25,819 nucleotides of DNA from CAG-390 sp045633005 (GTDB lineage Bacteria > Bacillota > Clostridia > Oscillospirales > CAG-272): NCBI GenBank assembly GCA_045633005.1, contig JAZQXT010000050.1, positions 1-25,819 of the forward strand. The letters are read 5' to 3'. Position numbers and translations under genes: made by a program. Position 1 is the stretch's first letter. Every line of letters begins with the position of its first letter. Of the stretch, positions 20,193 through 25,819 are shown one piece after another. The notes below the pieces were generated by a model. The model searched no databases. It was given only the letters and a program-made list of their open reading frames with translations, and was not told the origin of the DNA.

Positions 20193-22031
20193 TCAGTTTT
20201 CCTTGCGTCTGTTGGGAAGCGCGGCGGCAAGGGCAACGGCGGCGATGACCGTCACTATTGCGATATTCTCAACACCTGCATCGCCCGTTTCGGGAACGTC
20301 GCCGCCCGTGGCTTCTGCCTTTATTACGATGCGTCCGCTTCCGTTCACGGTTGCGTAATCAAGCAGCATTCCCTCGTACTTCTTCAAGAGAGGGCTGTTT
20401 TTCGCGCCGACCACGCCGTTATCGAACGCCTTTACGTACGTTGCGAGAACCATATAGTCCTCCATAACGTAGTCAAGCACGTTCACCGCGCCGTCGAACA
20501 TAGCAAAACCGTCGCCAAGCTCGCGCAGAGTGTAGTTATAGCCCGCCAGATTGTAGGTCGCATCAAGCTTTAGCGGCTCGTACTCGCCCGTTGCCTTATT
20601 GTATATCTTGACGTTGTGAACGCGATATTCGCCCGTAGGACCTCCCGTCCAAACGCCCTTTTCATCGTGCTGAACCGTATACTTTATCGCGGTATTTACC
20701 TCGTAGGTCATACCCGAAACGTGCAAAAATCCGCCGCACTCGTCGTCGGGAGCGCTGCGCGCGCCCCATTCAAGCGCGTCAAGAAGCTGCTGTCCCGAAA
20801 CGGTCTGCAAGCAAGCCACGTTGCCGAAGCTGTGGATATTCTTGCAATCAAGATAAGTCATATCACCCGTTATAGCCTTGTTTCTGACACCGCCGCCGTT
20901 AATAACAGCCACGTCAACGTCAAGCCCCATATCGTCAAAGAGGTAATAGAGCGCGTCTGCGGCAAAATCGCCAGAGTTAGTTTCCTGCTTTCTTACAAGA
21001 CGCTCGCCGTTTTCGTCGTAGTTGTCAAGCGTTATCTCTGCGCTTCCTATCTTAACGCCGAGCTGGGCGTTTACGCTATTTATCCACTCGCTCTCAATAG
21101 CCGCAACGTCCGCGTCGGGCGTGCCGTCAAAGGCGGTGATGAAGCTTGTGGTAATAGTGCCGTCGGCGGAAATGACCATCATACCGATGCGCCCAAAGTA
21201 CTCACCCGTCTGGGTAAGAAGCACGTCGTTGCCCGCCTTGTCTGCCACCTTGCTTCCCTCCACTACGGTGTGGGAGTGACCGTCGATAAAGGCGTCAAGC
21301 CCCTCGGTGTTGGCAATAACGTCCTCAGAGGTCCACGGCTTTGACTCGGCATCTACGCCGAGGTGACCGAGAGCAATAACGCGCGTCGCGCCCTCCGCCT
21401 TGGCGGAGTCTATGGCAGATTGAACGTCGGCGTAAAGCGCCGCGCCGTCCTCTCCGCCCGAAATACCGTAGATATAATTTCCGTTCTCGTCCTGAAAATA
21501 CGCGGGCGTGGACTTTGTGAAGGTCTCGGGCGTGGTGATGCCGATAAAGGCGATCTTCTCGTCACCAACGGTGAATATCTTGTAAGCGTCAAGCACGTTC
21601 TCGCCGCGAACGCCGTCCGCCTCGCGGTAGAAATTGCAGGAAACGTACGGAAAGCTTGCCCACTCGTCCGTAACCTTGATCCTGCCGTCCATACCGTAGT
21701 CAAATTCGTGGTTTCCGAGGGTGGCAAGGTCGTAGCCCGCCGCATTCATCAGCTTGATGATGCTCGCGCCCTTATCCATCGAGCCGTATGCAGTACCCTG
21801 AACGTGGTCGCCCGCATCAACGAGGATAACGTCCTTATACTGCTCCTTGAGCTGTGCCTTGATAGCGGCAAGCTTGGAGTAGCCAAGTGTCCCGCCGTCG
21901 ATGTAGGTGTGTATATCGTTGGTGTAAAGGATGGCAATATCATCCGCAGTTGCCGCCGATGCGGGCAAGGCAAGCACGGAAATGCTCATAAGCATAAAAA
22001 CAGCCAACAAAATCGAAATTATTTTACGCAA
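20193..22031 (-). CDS. Cell-wall anchored 5'-nucleotidase / metallophosphoesterase (TTG start)
   Basis: A 612-residue exported enzyme that probably removes phosphate from nucleotides outside the cell. The start is TTG at 22031, 9 bases after AGGAGG (22041-22046), giving MRKIISILLAVFMLMSISVL, a proper signal peptide. A longer frame to 22163 is rejected. Metallophosphoesterase residues are D39-I-H41, D72-A-G-D75, N107-H108-E109, H223 and G251-H-S-H254. A C-terminal nucleotide-binding domain follows (INGGGVRNKAITGDMTYLD). The end has a sortase-type signal V579-P-E-T-G583, a hydrophobic helix and RRKEN, so it is likely attached to peptidoglycan. UDP-sugar or cyclic-nucleotide substrates remain possible. 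Confidence 0.93.
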   Translation of the reverse strand: MRKIISILLAVFMLMSISVLALPASAATADDIAILYTNDIHTYIDGGTLGYSKLAAIKAQLKEQYKDVILVDAGDHVQGTAYGSMDKGASIIKLMNAAGYDLATLGNHEFDYGMDGRIKVTDEWASFPYVSCNFYREADGVRGENVLDAYKIFTVGDEKIAFIGITTPETFTKSTPAYFQDENGNYIYGISGGEDGAALYADVQSAIDSAKAEGATRVIALGHLGVDAESKPWTSEDVIANTEGLDAFIDGHSHTVVEGSKVADKAGNDVLLTQTGEYFGRIGMMVISADGTITTSFITAFDGTPDADVAAIESEWINSVNAQLGVKIGSAEITLDNYDENGERLVRKQETNSGDFAADALYYLFDDMGLDVDVAVINGGGVRNKAITGDMTYLDCKNIHSFGNVACLQTVSGQQLLDALEWGARSAPDDECGGFLHVSGMTYEVNTAIKYTVQHDEKGVWTGGPTGEYRVHNVKIYNKATGEYEPLKLDATYNLAGYNYTLRELGDGFAMFDGAVNVLDYVMEDYMVLATYVKAFDNGVVGAKNSPLLKKYEGMLLDYATVNGSGRIVIKAEATGGDVPETGDAGVENIAIVTVIAAVALAAALPNRRKEN

Positions 22032-22066
22032 AGCTTTTCTCCTCCTAAAACAAATATGCTGGAATA

Positions 22067-22095
22067 ATTTTACACCAAAAAACGAAAAAAGTAAA
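22067..22095 (-). promoter_or_regulatory. Promoter of the 5'-nucleotidase gene
   Basis: On the minus strand there is TTTACT (22090-22095), 17 bases, TAAAAT (22067-22072). The resulting leader is short, about 30 bases. Confidence 0.55.
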
Positions 22096-22146
22096 TAGGT
22101 CGGGGAATTTTTGAAGCGTTTTTCATAAATAAATTGCTTTTTACAC

Positions 22147-22175
22147 TTGTTTTTTCGCCGCATTTATGTTATTAT
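22147..22175 (+). promoter_or_regulatory. Promoter of the beta-lactamase-fold lipoprotein gene
   Basis: TTGTTT (22147-22152), 17-base spacer, TATTAT (22170-22175). It is divergent from the nucleotidase promoter about 50 bases away. Confidence 0.6.
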
Positions 22176-22223
22176 TATAAAAAAGGAAAAACATTTCCAA
22201 GCTTAAGAAAGGACGTTTTTGCT

Positions 22224-23657
22224 ATGAAGCTTCACCGTTTAATTGCACTCTTGCTTCTCGTCTGCACGCTCGCACTCGCTTGCGCCTGCACGCCCGAAGC
22301 CAACAGCGGCGAGCCCACCACTCCCGCCGAAACTACTCCCACGGACACAACTCCCGCGGATACCACCGAGGAGGTCCTCCCCATCAGAGCGACCGACATC
22401 GTTCTCTCCAAGTCCGATGCTTCCTACAGAATAGTATACAAGGTCGGTCTTAAGGATGAGGCGCAGAGAATTTTCAATCTTCTCACCTCGCTTGACTCCA
22501 GCTACGTTGCGGGTAAGTACACCCTTGCAGTCGACACCGCAGTTGCCGCTGACGGCAAGCCCGAGATCCTTATCGGTGACACCAACCGTCCCGCATCCCA
22601 GTCCGCAAAGGCTACGCTCAAGTCGGGTCTTTACTACGCTATTTACGTAGAGGGCAGCTCCATTGCCATCACCTCTGCCAACGTTCTCGGCATTACCAAG
22701 GGCGTTGACGAGTTCCTTGCCAAGCTCTCAAGCAGAGAGTACAGCGTGGTTTACGACAACGCCGAGGGCAACGTTGTAAAGCAGTACAGCGACAAGGATC
22801 CTCTCGATCTTCTTTACAACTTCGCAAAGAACAAAAAGCTCCCCGTTTACACCATTGCAGTTTCAAGCTCCAACGGTATTAAGACCAAGACCGTCAACGA
22901 GGGCAACCCCTGCCAAAACTGCTACTCCGTAACGAAGGTATATTGCGTTACCGCTATCGGTATGCTTGTTGACGCAGGCAAGCTCAAGGTCACGGACACC
23001 ATCGGCGACATCTTCAAGGAAGAGCTTGAGGCTTACGGCATCAACCCCATGAAGTGGAAGAAGGTAAAGATCCACGACGTTCTCAGACACCGCGCAGGCT
23101 TTGACCGCGGCTTCCTTGACATCGACGCCGAGGACAGCACCAAGTTCAAGTCTCAGGACTTCCTCTACCTCGTGCTTTCCGAGCCCCTCGTTCACACCGC
23201 AGGTACGCACTATCAGTACACCGACGCGGCATACTACCTCATCTCCCGCGTTGTTACCAAGATCAGCGGTCAGAACCTTGACGATTTCCTTGCAGAGCGT
23301 CTGTTTAAGTACACCGACTGCCGCGAGTACGCATTTGCAAAATGCCCCTACGGCTACCCCATCGGCGCAACGGGTCTGTACATCAGAAGCGCTGACGTTG
23401 CAAAGCTTGGTAGGATCTACCTTGACGGCGGTAAGTACAACGGTCGTCAGATCATCTCCAAGTCATGGGTTGACACCGTTCTCAAGAACAGCTACGAGCT
23501 TGGAAACGCAGGCAGCAACGCATACGCAAAGGGCGGTATGAGAGGTCAGAGACTCTACATCAACTTCGCAAAGAACGTCGCGGTTGCATGGCATTCCTAC
23601 GACCCCAACGACAAGACCAACGCCCTTAAGGAATATCTCTACAACACCGTATTTTAA
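22224..23657 (+). CDS. Beta-lactamase-fold serine hydrolase lipoprotein (class C/PF00144 type)
   Basis: A 477-residue predicted lipoprotein. The ATG at 22224 is 10 bases after AAAGGA. An in-frame start at 22134 lies across the promoter and is rejected. The signal ends LALACAC, so lipidation is at C20 or C22 and the lipobox is not perfect. A Thr/Pro-rich linker (about 27-48) and an unassigned domain (about 50-200) precede the hydrolase. The nucleophile motif is S235-V-T-K238, and LRHRAGFDRG is typical of the family. The second motif, usually YxN, is Y332-T-D334. No clear third KTG/HxG motif is seen beyond KGGMRGQ. Esterase, peptidase or penicillin-binding activity are all possible; resistance should not be assumed. 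Confidence 0.87.
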   Translation: MKLHRLIALLLLVCTLALACACTPEANSGEPTTPAETTPTDTTPADTTEEVLPIRATDIVLSKSDASYRIVYKVGLKDEAQRIFNLLTSLDSSYVAGKYTLAVDTAVAADGKPEILIGDTNRPASQSAKATLKSGLYYAIYVEGSSIAITSANVLGITKGVDEFLAKLSSREYSVVYDNAEGNVVKQYSDKDPLDLLYNFAKNKKLPVYTIAVSSSNGIKTKTVNEGNPCQNCYSVTKVYCVTAIGMLVDAGKLKVTDTIGDIFKEELEAYGINPMKWKKVKIHDVLRHRAGFDRGFLDIDAEDSTKFKSQDFLYLVLSEPLVHTAGTHYQYTDAAYYLISRVVTKISGQNLDDFLAERLFKYTDCREYAFAKCPYGYPIGATGLYIRSADVAKLGRIYLDGGKYNGRQIISKSWVDTVLKNSYELGNAGSNAYAKGGMRGQRLYINFAKNVAVAWHSYDPNDKTNALKEYLYNTVF

Positions 23658-23663
23658 TCTTTA

Positions 23664-23705
23664 ATATTGCAAAAGCCCGCTCATATGAGCGCGCTTTTGC
23701 AATAT
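23664..23705. terminator. Terminator-like inverted repeat after the serine hydrolase gene
   Basis: ATATTGCAAAAGC (23664-23676) pairs with 23693-23705, with an inner CGCTC/GAGCG stem around ATAT. There is no T run beyond the stem on the plus strand. Confidence 0.65.
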
Positions 23706-23739
23706 CTCGGTATTTTGCGAAAAAAATTCGGGAAAACTA

Positions 23740-23768
23740 TTGCATTTATCCAAAGTTTATGATATAAT
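23740..23768 (+). promoter_or_regulatory. Promoter of secG
   Basis: TTGCAT (23740-23745), 17-base spacer, TATAAT (23763-23768). The ~70-base leader includes a GGGCAG/CTGCC stem and ends in AAGGAG before the ATG. Confidence 0.75.
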
Positions 23769-23843
23769 ACTATTTACTAATGTGGGCAGTGCTTAGTGCC
23801 TGCCATTATCCAATTTTGATCACAGTTTCGTAAGGAGATTATT

Positions 23844-24086
23844 ATGGGAACTCTTGAAATCGTAATGGGCATCATCCTTCTTGTGTTCGCACTCTTCCTC
23901 GTCATTTCCGTTCTTCTGCAGTCCGCTAAGGACAAGCGCCTCTCCGGTGCTATCGCAGGCGGCGCGGAATCCTTCCTCGGTAAGGACAGAGGTTCTCGCT
24001 TAGACAAGCTGCTCAATATCATTACCCCCATCGTTGCCGGCATCTTCGCCGTCCTCGTTATCGTAATGTACTGCATCGTTGCCTAA
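23844..24086 (+). CDS. secG: Protein translocase subunit SecG
   Basis: A small auxiliary subunit of the SecYEG export channel. The 80 residues contain two membrane helices (about 5-24 and 57-78). Between them is the conserved SVLLQSAKDKRLSGAIAGGAESFLG loop, with the LLQ and GGxxxxxG features expected of SecG. It is monocistronic here, with its own promoter and a strong terminator, whereas in many Firmicutes secG is followed by rnr and smpB. The AAGGAG ribosome site confirms the start. Confidence 0.95.
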   Translation: MGTLEIVMGIILLVFALFLVISVLLQSAKDKRLSGAIAGGAESFLGKDRGSRLDKLLNIITPIVAGIFAVLVIVMYCIVA

Positions 24087-24089
24087 AGA

Positions 24090-24125
24090 AATAAACCCGA
24101 CGCTATGGCGTCGGGTTTATTTTTT
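24090..24125. terminator. Bidirectional terminator between secG and the hemolysin III gene
   Basis: A perfect 14-bp stem, AATAAACCCGACGC (24090-24103) with 24108-24121, TATG loop, then TTTT. Its right end overlaps the stop region of the convergent gene. Confidence 0.9.
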
Positions 24126-24834
24126 ATAAAACGTAGAGATAAATACAAAGGAACTGAAGCACCGTTCCGCCGAGGACGAAAAGGTGGAAAAGGGAGTGTA
24201 TATACCTGTGCTTTTTTCCGATTCCGTAGACCGCCGCGCCTATCGTATACACAACGCCGCCGCCAACGAGCAAAATGATCCCCGCGGTATCGATCGCCGC
24301 GAGCGCAGTATCCCACGCGATAAGGATGCTCCAGCCCATACCGATGTAGCACGCCATTGAAAACTTTGAATACTTTTTCATATCAAGCGCGGTAAGCGAG
24401 GCGGCAATAACGGCAAGTCCCCAGACTATACCAAAGATTATCCACGCCCATTTTGCCGAAACAGGGCGGATAGCCTCCCAAAGTATCGGCGTGTAAGTGC
24501 CCGCTATAAGAAGATATATCGTGCAATGATCGACCACGCGCATAAATTTTTTCTTTTTCTCGTCGCGTATCGCGTGATATGTGGCGGACACGGAATAAAG
24601 CAGCATCAGCGCGACACCGTATATCACGCTGCCCGCGATTGCCCACGCACTCTTGGCGGCGCTAAGGCACATAACGATGGCGACCACGCCAAAGAGCGCT
24701 CCCGCGGCGTGGGTAAGTGAGTTGAGGCGTTCCTCGCCGAGCGTGTAGTTCGGAAGCGTGATCTTGGAAAGGCGCGAGGGGCGCGTCTCGTAGTTTGAAT
24801 GAGTGTTGAGATTTGCAGTTGCGAAGCTTGACAT
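24124..24834 (-). CDS. Hemolysin III / PAQR-family membrane protein
   Basis: A seven-helix integral membrane protein of 236 residues, of the YqfA/HlyIII family. Landmarks are EERLNSLTHAAGALFG at the first helix, SATYHAIRDEKKKKFMRVVDHCTIYLLIAGTYTPI, and HSLFHLFVLGGTVLQF at the end. The conserved Ser, His and Asp residues are those thought to bind a metal in this superfamily. Despite the historical name, haemolysis is not established for most members; roles in membrane or lipid homeostasis are more likely. The ATG at 24834 follows AAAGGA by about 9 bases. A soluble N-terminal tail of about 35 residues is slightly long for the family. Confidence 0.92.
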   Translation of the reverse strand: MSSFATANLNTHSNYETRPSRLSKITLPNYTLGEERLNSLTHAAGALFGVVAIVMCLSAAKSAWAIAGSVIYGVALMLLYSVSATYHAIRDEKKKKFMRVVDHCTIYLLIAGTYTPILWEAIRPVSAKWAWIIFGIVWGLAVIAASLTALDMKKYSKFSMACYIGMGWSILIAWDTALAAIDTAGIILLVGGGVVYTIGAAVYGIGKKHRYIHSLFHLFVLGGTVLQFLCIYLYVL

Positions 24835-24866
24835 AATGCGATTTCCTTTCGGTTTGTTCTGCCTAT

Positions 24867-24896
24867 ATTATATCCACCAAAGGCAATAAAAGTCAA
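24867..24896 (-). promoter_or_regulatory. Promoter of the hemolysin III family gene
   Basis: On the minus strand there is TTGACT (24891-24896), 18 bases, TATAAT (24867-24872). Confidence 0.7.
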
Positions 24897-24948
24897 TCTA
24901 CTCTCCATTTTCACAGTTACACACCTCGTTCCCGCGCGGTAGAAAAAG

Positions 24949-24985
24949 AAAAACGGCACTCTACTGTCAGTAGAGTGCCGTTTTT
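24949..24985 (-). terminator. Terminator of the Xaa-Pro peptidase gene
   Basis: A perfect 17-bp inverted repeat, AAAAACGGCACTCTACT (24949-24965) with 24969-24985, GTC loop, with T-rich ends on both strands. It begins 4 bases after the stop of the minus-strand gene. Confidence 0.9.
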
Positions 24986-24988
24986 TCG

Positions 24989-25819
24989 TCAATATATCTC
25001 GATAAGCTCCTTTGTGGAGTGTGCAAAATTCACTATTCCCTGCTCGGTTACGCCTATCATATCCTCGATGCGGCAACCGTACTTGCCCTCGATATAAATA
25101 CCCGGCTCGACGGTCACGATATGACCGACCTTGAGCACTTTGTCGCGCGGTGAGCGCGGCGAGAGGTTGGGCGACTCGTGTACGTACATTCCGACTCCGT
25201 GACCGAGCGCGTGACCGAAATACTTGCCGTAGCCCGCGCTATCGATAATGTGCCTTGCGGCAAAATCCATTTCGTAACAGCCAATTCCCTCTTTTGCAAG
25301 CTCAAGCGCCGCAAGCTGGGCGCGAAGCACGGTGTTATATATCTCCCTTTGCTCTGCATCCGCCTTGCCAATGATGATAGTGCGCGTCATATCCGAGCAA
25401 TAGCCGTCCACCTTTGCACCGTAGTCCATCGTAAGAAAGCCCTTTTCAAGCCTTTCGTAGCGCGGTACTCCGTGGGGGCGCGAGGATGCGCTTCCCGAAA
25501 TTGCAATAGTTTCAAATGCCGCCGCTTCCGCGCCGTGCGAGCGCATAAAGAATTCAAGCTCAAGCGCGACCTGCATCTCCGTCATATCGGGGCGAATAAA
25601 CTCCACGATGTGCGAAAAAGCCGCGTCCGCGATGCTCTGCGCCTTCGCTATCGACGCCATCTCCTCGGCATCCTTGTACTCACGCAGGGTGTCGATGAGA
25701 GCGGACGCGCCGCCAAGCACCTCACATCCCTCAAAAACGCTCTTGCAGGACTCAAACGCACGAAGTGCAAGCGTTGCCTCCTCAACTCCGATGCGCTTCA
25801 CACCGCATTCTGAAAAGAT
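24989..25819 (-). CDS. Xaa-Pro aminopeptidase / M24 metallopeptidase, 5' end outside window
   Basis: A cytoplasmic dinuclear metallopeptidase that removes N-terminal residues before proline. The 276 visible residues hold the whole pita-bread domain. The metal ligands are all present: Asp in MDYG, Asp in CSDMTRT, His in GHGVGMYVHESP, Glu in VEPGIYIEG and Glu in RIEDM. The substrate-side His of GHALGHG is also there. A GTG at 25799-25801 could be taken as a start, but the frame stays open to the window edge (IFSECGVKRIGVEE) and matches the end of a creatinase-type N-terminal domain. The gene therefore almost certainly begins about 80 codons further upstream. The stop is TGA at 24989-24991. Confidence 0.94.
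   Translation of the reverse strand: MFSECGVKRIGVEEATLALRAFESCKSVFEGCEVLGGASALIDTLREYKDAEEMASIAKAQSIADAAFSHIVEFIRPDMTEMQVALELEFFMRSHGAEAAAFETIAISGSASSRPHGVPRYERLEKGFLTMDYGAKVDGYCSDMTRTIIIGKADAEQREIYNTVLRAQLAALELAKEGIGCYEMDFAARHIIDSAGYGKYFGHALGHGVGMYVHESPNLSPRSPRDKVLKVGHIVTVEPGIYIEGKYGCRIEDMIGVTEQGIVNFAHSTKELIEIY

Noticed and set aside
22032..22163. Upstream extension of the 5'-nucleotidase
   Set aside because: It spans the promoter and ribosome site and would bury the signal peptide 44 residues inside. TTG at 22031 follows AGGAGG.
25799..25801. GTG as the true start of the Xaa-Pro peptidase
   Set aside because: The frame remains open to the window edge with family-like sequence, and no ribosome site can be seen.

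Overview
The window reads as a chromosomal segment of an anaerobic, Gram-positive-type member of the Clostridia, probably an uncultured gut Oscillospirales/Christensenellales-like lineage. The reasons are the pyruvate phosphate dikinase, the pth-mfd pair, an ECF-type ThiT under a TPP riboswitch, lipoproteins and a sortase-type surface protein, consensus sigma-A promoters with 17-base spacers, AAGGAGG-type ribosome sites, and GC-rich genes set between AT-rich intergenes. The order-level placement is inference.

Layout. 1-1544 (-): N-terminal part of ppdK. 1887-7366 (+): pth, mfd and a PrsA/SurA-like foldase lipoprotein that has its own promoter inside the end of mfd. 7388-8172 (+): TPP riboswitch, terminator and thiT. 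8216-10128 (-): a SLOG-domain gene followed by a secreted CHAP-type peptidase with InlB-type repeats. 10224-13705 (+): a Mn2+ (yybP-ykoY type) riboswitch, mntP with a TTG start, and a P2-type ATPase, which together look like a metal-efflux operon. 13763-15298 (+): cardiolipin synthase. 15681-16757 (-): DacF-type carboxypeptidase. 16904-17266 (+): a short DtxR/MntR-type regulator. 20193-22031 (-): wall-anchored 5'-nucleotidase with a TTG start. 22224-23657 (+): beta-lactamase-fold lipoprotein. 23844-24086 (+): secG. 24124-24834 (-): hemolysin III family. 24989-25819 (-): Xaa-Pro peptidase, cut by the window edge.

The unusual part is 15.3-20.2 kb. Upstream of a tRNA-Ser(UGA) gene lie two copies, differing at one base in 181, of a structured element that I cannot assign to an RNA family. 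Downstream of the tRNA are two consecutive single-gene modules. Each starts at a tRNA-Ser 3' end (intact, then degenerate), followed by a terminator hairpin, an array of small hairpins, a promoter, an AAAGGYGGT ribosome site, one AT-rich orphan gene, and a related 51-52-base 3' segment. The two genes show no resemblance to each other. A third hairpin array sits between cls and dacF, apparently inside what was once their shared terminator.

The three arrays follow one rule. Small hairpins are separated by a 7-nt unit whose sequence is specific to the array (TCGATAT, ATGATGT or GTGAAAT). The unit is in one orientation through the left half and in the reverse complement through the right half, so each whole array can fold on itself. 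No recombinase, transposase or cas gene is visible in the window. Any mobile or cassette-exchange role is therefore inference.
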